Shown one piece after another: positions 49,960-58,943 of a stretch of 64,000 bases of DNA (positions are counted from its first letter, which is position 1; every line of letters starts with the position of its first letter). Origin of the DNA: Mycolicibacterium sp. CBMA 234 (GTDB taxonomy: Bacteria > Actinomycetota > Actinomycetes > Mycobacteriales > Mycobacteriaceae). The position numbers and the translations under genes are program-made. Below the pieces are notes generated by a model. It did no database searches, was not told the origin of the DNA, and saw nothing but the letters and a program-made list of their open reading frames with translations. The stretch is from NCBI RefSeq assembly GCF_009729415.1, contig NZ_MPKW01000018.1, forward strand, positions 372,001 through 436,000. The letters run 5' to 3'.

Positions 49960-50673
49960 GTGCAGCGGGGCACCTGCTCTTCGCGTGAGCGCTCAACGTG
50001 GCCACCACGGACGGTGATTCGCAAGTCCGCGGGCCTGCGCACGCTGGAGTCCGCGCTGTACCGCAGCGGGCTGGGCCCGGTGGCCGGTGTCGACGAGGTC
50101 GGTCGCGGGGCCTGCGCCGGCCCGCTGGTGGTGGCCGCCTGTGTACTGGGCCCGAATCGGTTGGAAAGCCTGGCGGCCCTTGACGATTCGAAGAAGCTGA
50201 ACGAAGCCGAACGGGAACGGTTGTTCCCGTTGATCCGCCGCTACGCGCTGGCTTACCACGTGGTGTTCATTCCGTCGGTGGAGGTGGACCGGCGCGGGGT
50301 GCACATCGCGAATATCGAAGGTATGCGCCGTGCCGTCGCGGGCCTGCCCATGCGGCCCGGCTACGTGCTGTCGGATGGGTTCCGCGTGCCGGGCTTGCCG
50401 ATGCCGTCGCTGCCGGTGGTCAGCGGGGACGCTGCGGCCGCCTGCATTGCCGCGGCGAGTGTGCTGGCCAAGGTCAGCCGCGACCGGTTGATGGTCGAGA
50501 TGGACGACGTGCATCCCGGCTACGGATTCGCCGACCACAAGGGCTACAGCACGGCTGCACACACTGCGGCTTTGGCGGAGCTGGGGCCGTGCCCGGAGCA
50601 CCGGTTCTCGTTCGCGAATGTGCGCAAGCTGGCGGTCAACCCCGCAATAGGGCAGCACTGCCGATCCGGGTAA
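49960..50673 (+). CDS. rnhB: Ribonuclease HII
   Basis: Cuts RNA in RNA:DNA hybrids and single ribonucleotides in DNA. 237 residues with the metal site in [38 protein letters not shown] and [15 protein letters not shown] 49960 is the only start that keeps [10 protein letters not shown], conserved in M. tuberculosis RnhB; the first 13 residues are probably poorly conserved. Confidence 0.95.
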   Translation: MQRGTCSSRERSTWPPRTVIRKSAGLRTLESALYRSGLGPVAGVDEVGRGACAGPLVVAACVLGPNRLESLAALDDSKKLNEAERERLFPLIRRYALAYHVVFIPSVEVDRRGVHIANIEGMRRAVAGLPMRPGYVLSDGFRVPGLPMPSLPVVSGDAAAACIAAASVLAKVSRDRLMVEMDDVHPGYGFADHKGYSTAAHTAALAELGPCPEHRFSFANVRKLAVNPAIGQHCRSG

Positions 50674-50723
50674 GGAAAAATGGAAACCATCATGGCCCAC
50701 AAAACTGAAGGACCGCTGAACCG

Positions 50724-51029
50724 ATGAGTGCCGAAGATCTCGAGAAGTACGAAACCGAGATGGAACTCTCGCTGTACCGCGAGTACAAGGACATCGTCGG
50801 ACAGTTCAGCTATGTCGTAGAGACCGAGCGCCGCTTCTACCTGGCCAACAGCGTCGAGTTGATTCCGCGCAACGCCGACGGCGAGGTCTACTTCGAGCTG
50901 CGTCTCGCCGACGCCTGGGTCTGGGACATGTACCGGCCGGCTCGGTTCGTCAAGCAAGTGCGGGTCATCACCTTCAAAGATGTCAACATCGAAGAGGTCG
51001 AGAAGCCCGAACTGCGCCTGCCCGAGTAA
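50724..51029 (+). CDS. DUF2469 protein (Rv2901c-like)
   Basis: 101 residues, strongly acidic and highly conserved across actinobacteria (MSAEDLEKYETEMELSLYREYKDIVGQF, shown here only to residue 18: MSAEDLEKYETEMELSLY). Function unknown. Its place beside rnhB is constant. In M. tuberculosis the next genes are formate dehydrogenase-related and yraN/comM homologues; here an accessory block starts instead. Confidence 0.92.
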   Translation: MSAEDLEKYETEMELSLYREYKDIVGQFSYVVETERRFYLANSVELIPRNADGEVYFELRLADAWVWDMYRPARFVKQVRVITFKDVNIEEVEKPELRLPE

Positions 51030-51038
51030 CTTTCGGCT

Positions 51039-51776
51039 GTGTCGACCCTCGGGGAGTTGTTCGCCGTCATCGACCTGGCCGGCGTCCTGACCAACGCGAT
51101 TCTGGGCGGCATCGTCGCCCGCGATGAGCGCATGGACCCCATCGGCTTCCTGACGTTGGCCCTGCTGTCCGGACTGGGCGGCGGCATCATCCGCGACACC
51201 CTGCTGCAGCATGGCCCGCCGGTGGCGCTCACCGACTTCCGCTACGCGTTGTGCGCTGTGATCGGTGCCGCCATCGCGTTCCTCATGCCGATCGGCGGCC
51301 GCACCTGGCACGCGGTGTTTCCGTATGTGGACGCGTTGGCCCTCGGCTGCTGGGCGACCGCCGGCGCGCAGAAGACGTTGGCGCTGGGGCTGGGCTGGGT
51401 GCCGGCCTTGCTGCTCGGCACCATCACCGCGGTCGGTGGCGGCACGCTGCGTGACCTGACGGCACAGCGCGTCCCGCAGATTTTCGGTGGCACCACGCTG
51501 TACGCAACCAGTGCCCTGGCGGCCGCTGCGGTGGTGACCGGATTCTGGTACGCCGGCTTGGCGCAGCCCGGTGTCCTGGTGGGCACCGCCGTCGGCGCTG
51601 GGCTGTGTCTGATCTCCCGGCGCCGCGGCTGGCAGCTGTGGGGTGGCCTGTCGTGGGAGTACAGCTTCTCCCGCCAGCCCGGGCAGCGGCTGCCACACAT
51701 TTCGGTGCGGATGGTGCGCGACGGTGCTGGCGGCACATCTGGCACCGACGGTGCCGCTGACGACGTTCAGCGGTAG
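51039..51776 (+). CDS. TRIC-type channel / UPF0126 membrane protein
   Basis: 245 residues with six to seven hydrophobic helices in two halves of the UPF0126 (YicG/TRIC) repeat: GFLTLALLSGLGGGIIRDTLL and GTITAVGGGTLRDLTAQRVP each hold the glycine-rich kinked helix of trimeric intracellular cation channels. A hydrophilic C-terminal tail follows. Prokaryotic TRIC proteins conduct K+; amino-acid transport was suggested for some. Starts 9 nt after DUF2469; its end overlaps the convergent P450 by 10 nt. Confidence 0.85.
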   Translation: MSTLGELFAVIDLAGVLTNAILGGIVARDERMDPIGFLTLALLSGLGGGIIRDTLLQHGPPVALTDFRYALCAVIGAAIAFLMPIGGRTWHAVFPYVDALALGCWATAGAQKTLALGLGWVPALLLGTITAVGGGTLRDLTAQRVPQIFGGTTLYATSALAAAAVVTGFWYAGLAQPGVLVGTAVGAGLCLISRRRGWQLWGGLSWEYSFSRQPGQRLPHISVRMVRDGAGGTSGTDGAADDVQR

Positions 51777-52981
51777 TGCAGCTCCAGGCGCCGGTGTCGG
51801 CGCACCATGAGGCTGGGCACCCATTCGGCGTCGACGAGGTCGAACCAGTCGGTGGCTTCCAGGAGCGTGGTGATCGCGATGCGGGCCTCGGTGCGAGCCA
51901 GTGCCGCTCCGACGCAGAAGTGCAGGCCCTTGCCGAACGCCAGGTGGTTGCGCAGGTTTGGACGGTCCAGCCGCAGCGCGTCGGGGTCGTCGAAGGCGGC
52001 CGGGTCGCGATTGGCCGAACCCCACAACAGCAGCAGGTGACCGTCCTCGGGCAGCGGTACACCGGCCAGCCTGGTGTCGGACCGGATGTGCCGGTGATGG
52101 TTGCGGAACGGCGACTCCAGCCGCAGCGTCTCCTCCAGGAGCGCGGGTACCAGCTGTAGGTCGCCTCGCACCTGCTCCTGGACGTCGGGCACGGTGGCGA
52201 GCAGGCGGGCGGCGTTGCCCATCAGCCCGGCGGTGGACTCGCCGCCGGCGCCTACCAGCTGAACCAGCATCAGGACCGCCGCGTCGCCTTCGAGGGCGCC
52301 GTCGGCCACCGCTCGGGCGAGGTCGCCGAGCAGGTCGTCGCCCGGGTTCGCCTGGGCCTCGGCGAATTTGGTGTACAGGTAGCCGGCGAGCTGCGTCGCC
52401 GTCTCTACCGCGGTGCTGATGTGGTCCAGGTCGAAGACACCACTGAGCAGCTCGGTACTGCCGTAGCCCCACTGCACGAGCTGCGCCACATCGTCGTCGG
52501 GTAGGCCAATCAGCCTGGCCACCAACGTCATCGGTAGGCGGTCGCCGATGGCGCCCATCCACTCGATGTGGCCGGCTACGGCAGCGGTGTGCCACAGCTG
52601 TCGGCTGATGTCGGCGATCACCGGTTCCAGGGCCCGGATCCGCTTGGCTACCAAGGCCGGTAGCACCAACTTGCGCTCGTGCGCGTGGCGCGGGTCATCG
52701 CCGGTGGCCAGCACGTGCCCGGCAGTGTCGACCGCCCCCATTTCGAAGGTCGCCGGCGAAACAGTCCCCGCCTGTGTGCCTTCATTCACCAAGGTGGCGG
52801 TCAGGTTGGAGGAGAAGTCTTCCGGGCGGCTGACTGCCTCCTGGACCGCGTCCCAGGTGGTGGCCAGATAGAAGTTCGTGCCGGCCACCTGGTGTACCGG
52901 ACCGGCGGCCCGCAGCTGCGCGTAGCAGGAGTACGGATCGTCCAGGGTGGACGGCTCGAGAAGATTTGAAACTAGCTGCAC
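51767..52981 (-). CDS. Cytochrome P450
   Basis: 404-residue bacterial class I P450 hydroxylase. The heme cysteine is Cys356 in FGKGLHFCVGAALAR, ExxR is in EETLRLESP, and the I-helix reads VGAGGESTAGL, where Ser replaces the usual Thr after Glu. The typical PERF-like region is divergent. No ferredoxin gene adjoins it. Substrate unknown. GTG 52981 start is near the divergent TetR, which likely controls it. Its 3' end overlaps the TRIC gene. Confidence 0.92.
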   Translation of the reverse strand: MQLVSNLLEPSTLDDPYSCYAQLRAAGPVHQVAGTNFYLATTWDAVQEAVSRPEDFSSNLTATLVNEGTQAGTVSPATFEMGAVDTAGHVLATGDDPRHAHERKLVLPALVAKRIRALEPVIADISRQLWHTAAVAGHIEWMGAIGDRLPMTLVARLIGLPDDDVAQLVQWGYGSTELLSGVFDLDHISTAVETATQLAGYLYTKFAEAQANPGDDLLGDLARAVADGALEGDAAVLMLVQLVGAGGESTAGLMGNAARLLATVPDVQEQVRGDLQLVPALLEETLRLESPFRNHHRHIRSDTRLAGVPLPEDGHLLLLWGSANRDPAAFDDPDALRLDRPNLRNHLAFGKGLHFCVGAALARTEARIAITTLLEATDWFDLVDAEWVPSLMVRRHRRLELHYR

Positions 52982-53084
52982 GCCTTGAGTTTTGGGTGTC
53001 TTTCAGTGGTGTGTCAAGGACGATTTTCGGTTGTCTCAGCCATGGTCCGCACGCTGCGGCGATGAATACGAACTAGCCAAAAAA

Positions 53085-53099
53085 GTCTCGTCATGAGAC
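53085..53099. promoter_or_regulatory. Palindromic operator between P450 and TetR
   Basis: GTCTC-GTCAT-GAGAC, a 5-bp inverted repeat, lies 26 nt before the TetR ATG. TGTCTCA recurs at 53033-53039 nearer the P450. Likely binding sites for the divergent TetR. Confidence 0.5.
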
Positions 53100-53124
53100 A
53101 GTTTTGTCGATTAGTATCAGGCGG

Positions 53125-53658
53125 ATGGACTGGTTGATCGGCGCGGATCGCCGCGATGCCGGCATGGAACGCATCTATGCCGCCGCGGCCGCCAGCGCCG
53201 CGGCGCATGGCCTCGACCGGTTGAACATCGACGAAATCGCTGCGAGCGTGGGCTGCTCGCGCGCCACGGTGTATCGGCACGTCGGCGGCAAACAGGAGCT
53301 GCGGGACGGGGTGCTCGCGCGGGCGATCGCGCGGGTCGGCCGGCAGATCGCCGATGCGGTAGCCGGGCATGCCGGGCCGGAACGGATTGCGGTCGCCGTG
53401 CTGTCCGCGGTCCGGGTGGTCCGCGCGGATCCGGTGGCCTCAGGCCTGGTGCGCGCCGGGGCGTCGGTCGACTTCGACTCGCCCCGTCTGGCGCGGGCTG
53501 CGGGGGAGCTGTCCGGGACGGCGGATCCGCTCCTGGCCGCGTGGATTGTGCGGGTTGTGCTGTCGTTGCTGTGTTGGCCACTGCCCGACGAAAAAGCCGA
53601 AGAGCTGGTGGTACGCCGATATGTGGCGGCCGTAGCCGGGCTGAGGGACCATCAATGA
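53125..53658 (+). CDS. TetR-family regulator next to the P450
   Basis: 177 residues. The DNA-binding helix-turn-helix is LNIDEIAASVGCSRATVYRHVGGKQEL (residues about 33-59; core IAASVGCSRATVYRH). The C-terminal ligand domain is short, rich in Ala/Val, with no recognised ligand. ATG 53125 is used; an in-frame TTG at 53104 would put the start in the operator region. Divergent from the P450, so its expected target. Confidence 0.88.
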   Translation: MDWLIGADRRDAGMERIYAAAAASAAAHGLDRLNIDEIAASVGCSRATVYRHVGGKQELRDGVLARAIARVGRQIADAVAGHAGPERIAVAVLSAVRVVRADPVASGLVRAGASVDFDSPRLARAAGELSGTADPLLAAWIVRVVLSLLCWPLPDEKAEELVVRRYVAAVAGLRDHQ

Positions 53659-53718
53659 GTATCCCGACAAGCGGTCATGCCTGGGATGCTCGGATCAATA
53701 GATTGTTAGGCTAAACAG

Positions 53719-54384
53719 ATGGCAGGCAAGCCGCAAAGCAAACCGTCGCTGGCGGCGACGAGTTGGACGCTGCTCGGCATGTTGTCGTACGAAGAGGAAC
53801 TCAGCGGCTACGACATCAAGAAGTGGATCGACTGGAGCGTCGGTTTCTACTACTGGAGCCCGTCCTACAGCCAGATCTACACCGAGCTGAAAAAGCTTGA
53901 GGGGCTTGGTTATCTCCAGTCCCGTGTCGAGCAGGACGAGGGCCTACGCACCCGTCGCCTATACAAGATCACCGAGTCCGGCATGGCCGCCGTGACCGAC
54001 TGGACCAACAATGCTCCGGTCGATCCGCCCGTGCTCAAACACAGTGTGCTGCTGCGGGTTACGTTCGGCCATCTGAGCAACCCGACTCGCTTGCGGGAAC
54101 TGCTGGAGCAGCACGTCGCGTACTGCGAGGCCATGGAGCGCCAGGCTGCCGAGGACTCTGACGGCGCCAAAGCTCAACCGGTCTGGGCGTATTCGGTGAT
54201 CGCCCTGCGCTGGGCGGCCAAGTACTACGCCGCCGAGCGGGAGCTGGCCCTCGAGCTGATGAAGGACATCGACGAGGCTGACGCGGTGCTGCAGACCGCT
54301 GCAAAAGGCGTTGCGGGCATGCCGCGTTCGATGCCGGGTTTGTGGCGCGAGGTCGAACGTGAGGTTCAGGGCATCCGCGAGTAG
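53719..54384 (+). CDS. PadR-family transcriptional regulator
   Basis: 221 residues with the PadR winged helix (SWTLLGMLSYEEELSGYDIKKWI, here as LGMLSYEEELSGYDI, to GYLQSRVEQDEGLRTRRLYKIT) and a C-terminal Vir-type helical dimer domain (LRELLEQHVAYCEAMER onward). Ligand and target unknown. An AATAGATTGTTAGG AT-rich patch lies just upstream. It is convergent with the PTS gene and separated by 31 nt, so it need not control it. Confidence 0.88.
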   Translation: MAGKPQSKPSLAATSWTLLGMLSYEEELSGYDIKKWIDWSVGFYYWSPSYSQIYTELKKLEGLGYLQSRVEQDEGLRTRRLYKITESGMAAVTDWTNNAPVDPPVLKHSVLLRVTFGHLSNPTRLRELLEQHVAYCEAMERQAAEDSDGAKAQPVWAYSVIALRWAAKYYAAERELALELMKDIDEADAVLQTAAKGVAGMPRSMPGLWREVEREVQGIRE

Positions 54385-54415
54385 TCGCGACCTGTCACGA
54401 GCCCGGCTCCCGCCT

Positions 54416-55999
54416 CTAGAGGATCTCGATGATGTCGTTTTTCATGGCCTCGGCGTCGGTGCCGAAAACCGCTTGGACACTGTTGCCGACCTCAATGACA
54501 CCAGCTGCGCCGAGACTCCTCAGGCGGTTCTGATCTACCTTGCTCTTGTCGGCGACCTCGACGCGTAGACGGGTGATGCACGCGTCGACGTTGACGAGGT
54601 TCGCTCGGCCGCCGAACGCCGCGATCACCTGCTCTGCCCTGGTGTCGGTCGCAGCGGGCGCTGGTGCAGTCATAGTCGCAGTCGCGGTGCCGCCGACGGC
54701 CACCGAGGTGGCGGAGTCCGTACCCTCGCCGAGGTTCGCTTGCTCCTCGGCCTCGAATTCGGTTTCCAGCTCCCGTCCCGGGGTTCTCAAGTTCCACTTC
54801 GTGATCGCAAACCGGAACAGAGCGTAGTAGAGGACGAAAAAGACAACGCCCATGCCGATGAGCAGTGGGATGTTCTTGGCGGCTGGGGCAGTGCCGTACA
54901 GGAGAAGGTCGGCCAGCCCGGCGGAGAACGAGAAGCCCAGGTGGATGTCGAGCAGGTATGCGATCGCCAGCGACAGCCCTGTCAGCACTGCGTGGATGAC
55001 GTACAGCGGGAACGCCACGAACATGAACGAGAATTCGAGCGGCTCGGTCACACCGGTCAGCAGAGCGGTCAGCGCAGCGGCCGACAGAATGCCGACCGCG
55101 ACCTTCCTCTGCTTCTTGTTCGCCACATGGATCATCGCGAGTGCGGCGGCGGGCAGCCCGAACATCAGAACCGGGTAGAACCCCGACGTCAGGATGCCTG
55201 CTGTCGGGTCACCCGCGGCGAAGCGCGTGAGTTCGCCGGTGACAACGTGGCCGTCGGGAGTCTGATAGTCGCCGTAGAGGAACCACACGTATGAATTCGG
55301 GATGTGGTGGAGGCCGAGCGGAATCAACATGCGGTTGGCGAACCCATAAACGAAAGCACCGAATGCTCCGCTTCCTCCGATGAACCTGCCGAGGCCCGTC
55401 AGCCCCGCATCGAAGAGCGGATAGCAGTAGCTCATGGCGAACGCGAGGAACAGGCAGGCGACTGACACCACGATCGGGACGAACCGCCTGCCCCCGAAGA
55501 ATCCGAGGTACGAGGGCAATTGGATGGTGTGGTAGCGGTCGAACAGGAATGCCGTGAGCAAGCCGACCACGATTCCCGCGAACACGCTGTAGTTGATCTG
55601 GGCTTGGGCACCTGCTTTGTCGACCTCGCCGGCGAGCACGATCGGCGACATGGTCTTGAACACCGCCTGCACCACGAGGTAGCCGACGGCAGCGGCCAGT
55701 GCTGTCGAACCGTCCGCCTTCCTGGCGAATCCGATGGCGACGCCCGCGGCGAACAACAGCGGAAGGTTGCTGAATATCGCGTCACCAGCGGCGCTCATTG
55801 CGTGGAAGAACGGCCCGATGACTGGGGCCTTGATTTTGCCCAGCAGGTCGTCTTGACCCAGCCGGAGCAGGATTCCTGCGGCGGGCAGCACCGCAATCGG
55901 CAGCATGAGGCTCTTGCCGAGGCGTTGCAACTGCGCAAAGCCGGGAATGCGTATGTCCGACTTCTCCTGCGCACCTGTAGTTTTCGCGGTGTTGTTCAT
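54416..55999 (-). CDS. nagE: PTS N-acetylglucosamine-type EIICB permease
   Basis: 527 residues. The N-terminal EIIC domain (about 20-400, roughly ten helices) has FGGRRFVPI, GLHHIPNS, SGFYPVLMFGLPAAALAM and the sugar-site motif GVTEPLEFSF, all closest in pattern to NagE rather than PtsG. An Ala/Thr linker leads to EIIB with the phospho-Cys in DACITRLRV (about residue 475). No EIIA is fused; it is encoded divergently. Takes up and phosphorylates N-acetylglucosamine or glucose. ATG 55999 has AGAAGGG 8 nt upstream; an in-frame TTG-like extension to 56023 is less likely. HPr and EI genes are outside the window. Confidence 0.92.
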   Translation of the reverse strand: MNNTAKTTGAQEKSDIRIPGFAQLQRLGKSLMLPIAVLPAAGILLRLGQDDLLGKIKAPVIGPFFHAMSAAGDAIFSNLPLLFAAGVAIGFARKADGSTALAAAVGYLVVQAVFKTMSPIVLAGEVDKAGAQAQINYSVFAGIVVGLLTAFLFDRYHTIQLPSYLGFFGGRRFVPIVVSVACLFLAFAMSYCYPLFDAGLTGLGRFIGGSGAFGAFVYGFANRMLIPLGLHHIPNSYVWFLYGDYQTPDGHVVTGELTRFAAGDPTAGILTSGFYPVLMFGLPAAALAMIHVANKKQRKVAVGILSAAALTALLTGVTEPLEFSFMFVAFPLYVIHAVLTGLSLAIAYLLDIHLGFSFSAGLADLLLYGTAPAAKNIPLLIGMGVVFFVLYYALFRFAITKWNLRTPGRELETEFEAEEQANLGEGTDSATSVAVGGTATATMTAPAPAATDTRAEQVIAAFGGRANLVNVDACITRLRVEVADKSKVDQNRLRSLGAAGVIEVGNSVQAVFGTDAEAMKNDIIEIL

Positions 56000-56072
56000 G
56001 TGCGGGACCCTTCTCTGCAGCAAAACGCACGCCCGTCGCTGAGACTGTGCGGAAGCCTAGACGAGAACATGT

Positions 56073-56091
56073 GAACTTGAGATCGAAGTTC
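56073..56091. promoter_or_regulatory. Inverted repeat between the PTS genes
   Basis: GAACTT-N7-AAGTTC, a 6-bp inverted repeat in the 139-nt divergent region. A second repeat, TGTTG-N5-CAACA at 56106-56120, lies 18 nt before the EIIA start. Candidate operators for a sugar-responsive regulator; none is encoded beside them. Confidence 0.4.
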
Positions 56092-56138
56092 GGCGGCGCT
56101 CGTATTGTTGGGGCGCAACAGCAGAGGAGATACGACAA

Positions 56139-56618
56139 ATGAGGCAGACATCGGTTCTGGCCCCGGTCCCTGGGCGCGCAGTTTTGCTTGAGGACGTCCC
56201 GGACCCCGTCTTCTCAGCGGGCATGGTCGGCTATGGCGCGGCAATCGACCCGCCGCGCGGGGTGATCGACGCGGTCGCTCCGGTCAGCGGCAAGCTCTTG
56301 AAACTGATGCCACACGCCTACATCGTCATGACCCCGGACAACGTGGGCGTTCTTGTGCACCTGGGTTTGGACACCGTCGCGCTGAACGGCGAAGGTTTCA
56401 CGGCTCATGTCAGTCAGGGCGACGATGTCACCGCGGGCCAGATCGTGATCAGCTACGACGTCCTCTCGGTCGAGTCCAACGGGCTCAATCCCATTGTCCC
56501 CGTGGTAGTCATGGATGAACGGGTGCCGGAGAACGTGACTCTGTCCGACGTGGTTACCTTGGGTGCGGACATCGATTCTGGTGCACGCCTTTTCACCGCG
56601 AACCAGTCCTCGCGGTGA
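56139..56618 (+). CDS. crr: PTS EIIA component, Glc/Nag type
   Basis: 159-residue phosphocarrier that passes phosphate from HPr to the EIIB of the divergent permease. Catalytic His74 in GVLVHLGLDTVAL and its partner His59 in PHAYIVM are both present, as is APVSGKLL. It resembles the C-terminal EIIA of E. coli NagE more than stand-alone Crr, so permease and EIIA together equal a split NagE. ATG 56139 has GAGGAGA 9 nt upstream. Whether it also has Crr-type regulatory roles is unknown. Confidence 0.92.
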   Translation: MRQTSVLAPVPGRAVLLEDVPDPVFSAGMVGYGAAIDPPRGVIDAVAPVSGKLLKLMPHAYIVMTPDNVGVLVHLGLDTVALNGEGFTAHVSQGDDVTAGQIVISYDVLSVESNGLNPIVPVVVMDERVPENVTLSDVVTLGADIDSGARLFTANQSSR

Positions 56619-56671
56619 CGGGCGCGCTGGGTCAGGGATCGAGTGAGCCGTGGACGCAGAAGGAGTGACCG

Positions 56672-57058
56672 ATGGCTGACCGCAATGTGCTGGGTGCTCC
56701 GTTGGAACCGTGCGGCACCGAGCCGCTGACCGGCTTCTACCGCGACGGCTGCTGCTCGACCGGCCCCGAGGACGCCGGTCTGCACACCATCTGCGCGGTC
56801 GTGACCGCCGAGTTCCTTGAACACCAGCGCTCCATAGGCAATGACCTATCCACGCCGATGCCCCAATATCGGTTCCCGGGCCTGTTTCCGGGCGACCGCT
56901 GGTGCGTGACTGCGGTGAATTGGCTTCGGGCTCACCGCGACGGATTCGCAGCACCGGTGGTGCTGGCTGCCACCCACGAGCGAACCCTCGAGGTCGTGGC
57001 CCTCGAGGTGCTGAGGGAATACGCCGTCGACGTGCCCGACGATCTCGGTGGCCTCTGA
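56672..57058 (+). CDS. DUF2237 protein
   Basis: 128 residues of the widespread DUF2237 family, with its hallmark NVLGAPLEPCGTEPLTGFYRDGCC, of which the core is PLTGFYRDGCC, then GNDLSTPMPQYRFPGLFPGDRWC. Conserved cysteines suggest metal or redox chemistry, but no function is established. AAGGAG lies 7 nt before ATG 56672. It may be co-transcribed with the EIIA gene 53 nt upstream; convergent with kstD. Confidence 0.88.
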   Translation: MADRNVLGAPLEPCGTEPLTGFYRDGCCSTGPEDAGLHTICAVVTAEFLEHQRSIGNDLSTPMPQYRFPGLFPGDRWCVTAVNWLRAHRDGFAAPVVLAATHERTLEVVALEVLREYAVDVPDDLGGL

Positions 57059-57093
57059 ATCACCCGGTGGCGGGAAGAGCCCCGGCGGACGAT

Positions 57094-58800
57094 CTACAAC
57101 TTGCCCGCAGCATCCCGTCCGGCGATGTAGCCGTACACCAGGCCCTGCGCGATGGTCGCGCCCGCGCCCGGGTAGACCGCACCGAAGGCGTTGGCGGCGG
57201 TGTTCCCTAGGGCATACAGGCCTTCGACGACGCCGCCGTCCTCACGGTGCACTCGGCCCCGATCGTCGGCCACCACGCCACCGCAGGTGCCGAGGTCGCT
57301 CAGCGTCATCTTCACGGCGTAGAACGGGCCCTTGACCAGCGGGCGCAGGTTCGGGTTCGGCGTCACCGTCGGGTCGCCGTAGTACCGGTCGTAGGCGCTC
57401 TGCCCACGATCGAAATCGGGATCGATACCGGCGACGGCGCTCTCGTTGAACCGCGTCATGGTCTGCTCGAAATCGGTGGCCGGGACGCCCATCTGCGCGG
57501 CCAGGTCGCTGAAGTTGGTGGCCTTGGCGGCGATGCCGGCCTTGTACCAGGACTTCGGCAGCGGCATCCGCGGGAACGACCCCGCGGCGAACACGTAGCT
57601 GTTGCGGTACTTCTGGTCGAACACGATCCACATCGACTCGACCGGGGTGCCGGCGCGCTCGAGCTCGAGCACCCGCTGGCCGAACGACATGTAGTCGGTC
57701 GATTCGTTGGCAAAGCGCTTGCCATCCTGATCGACGATGAGCGAGCCGGGCAGCGAGCGCTCGGCCAGCAGCACGGCCGGCGGGCGGCCATTCGCGGATG
57801 CCACAGCCGGGAACCACCAGGCCTGGTCCATCAGCGAGATGGCGGCACCCACCTCGGTGGCGGCCCGGATGGCCTCACCGGTGTTGGAATCGGCGCCGAG
57901 ACTCTCGTGGTCGCCAAGCGAATCGGACTGGTACTTGTGCCGCATCGCCATGTCGTGGTCGAAACCGCCGGCGGCCAGCACGACGCCGCGGCGTGCGGTG
58001 ACGGTGACCTCGCGGCCCCCGTGCGACAGCACGGCGCCAGTGACCCGGTCCGCGTCGCCGGTCAGCCGGACCAGTGAGGTTTCGGTCCAGATCGGGATGC
58101 CGGCCTGCAGCGCGCCGGCGAACAGGCCAGCCGCCAGCGCCTGGCCGCCGGCGATGTACTCACGTCCGAGCAGCTTGCCGCCGATGCCCTGGGCGAGCCG
58201 TTTTGCGATGAGCGGCAGGCCTTTTCGGGGCACCCGCGTCATCAGGTTCATCCACTTGTAGTCCGCGCCGGTGGTCGGCATCGGCACCTTGACCTCCATG
58301 ACGCCGCCGCGCAGTCGGTTCCGGTACTTGCCGAGGACACCGGCGTTGAGCGGGCGGCACTCGCAGGTACGGCCGGTGGCGCGGCCGCCGGGCAGTTCAG
58401 GGTGATAGTCCGAGTACTCGCGGGCCCAGAACAACCGCATGGGGGTGGTGCGTCCCAGCATGTCGACGGTCGCGTTGACGTGCTTCAGGAAGCCGGTGGA
58501 GCGGGCGGTCGGCGCCGTGCCGGCCACCACCGCGTCGAGGTAGGTCGCCGCACGCTCAGCGGTGTCGGCGGTGCCTTTGTCGGTCAGCAGGGGAGTCGTC
58601 GGCAGCCACAGGGCGCCACCGGAGCGGGCAGTCGAGCCGCCGACGTCGGTGGATTTTTCGACGACCAGGACGCCCAGTCCGGATTCATGTCCACTGAGAG
58701 CAGCGGCCAGTCCCGTGCCGGAACCGATCACCAGCAGGTCGACGGTGGTGTCAGAGATGTCGAGGCCGGCCGGAATCGTGGCCGCGGCAGATGTCGTCAC
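57094..58800 (-). CDS. kstD: 3-ketosteroid-delta1-dehydrogenase-type flavoprotein
   Basis: 568-residue FAD enzyme of the KstD/fumarate-reductase family. GSGTGLAAALSG is the dinucleotide loop, followed by VVEKSTDVGGSTARSGG; the C-terminal VEGLYALGNTAANAFGAVYPGAGATI includes YPGAG with the catalytic Tyr (short core GAVYPGAGATI). KstD inserts a C1-C2 double bond into ring A of 3-ketosteroids; with 9alpha-hydroxylation by KshAB this opens ring B. Which KstD paralogue this is cannot be told. Divergent from kshA, which supports a steroid role. Confidence 0.88.
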   Translation of the reverse strand: MTTSAAATIPAGLDISDTTVDLLVIGSGTGLAAALSGHESGLGVLVVEKSTDVGGSTARSGGALWLPTTPLLTDKGTADTAERAATYLDAVVAGTAPTARSTGFLKHVNATVDMLGRTTPMRLFWAREYSDYHPELPGGRATGRTCECRPLNAGVLGKYRNRLRGGVMEVKVPMPTTGADYKWMNLMTRVPRKGLPLIAKRLAQGIGGKLLGREYIAGGQALAAGLFAGALQAGIPIWTETSLVRLTGDADRVTGAVLSHGGREVTVTARRGVVLAAGGFDHDMAMRHKYQSDSLGDHESLGADSNTGEAIRAATEVGAAISLMDQAWWFPAVASANGRPPAVLLAERSLPGSLIVDQDGKRFANESTDYMSFGQRVLELERAGTPVESMWIVFDQKYRNSYVFAAGSFPRMPLPKSWYKAGIAAKATNFSDLAAQMGVPATDFEQTMTRFNESAVAGIDPDFDRGQSAYDRYYGDPTVTPNPNLRPLVKGPFYAVKMTLSDLGTCGGVVADDRGRVHREDGGVVEGLYALGNTAANAFGAVYPGAGATIAQGLVYGYIAGRDAAGKL

Positions 58801-58943
58801 GAGCGCTAAGCGTATTGCGGCAGACGGTTTTCCGGTCTCAGCCGTCCCTTCCAGCGGGATAACACGTGCATTGTGCGGCTGCTTGCTGTTAGACCTAAAT
58901 CACCAAACTGCAGCCCAGTTTCTACGTGAGGATGGTCCTTCAG

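Noticed and set aside
50544..52595. A 683-codon open frame on the minus strand
   Set aside because: Runs through rnhB, DUF2469, TRIC and out-of-frame P450 sequence; composition is Arg/Pro/Gly-rich shadow coding.
58801..58943. KstR operator between kstD and kshA
   Set aside because: Best candidate (around ATAACACGTG) fails the TnnAACnnGTTnnA consensus at three positions.
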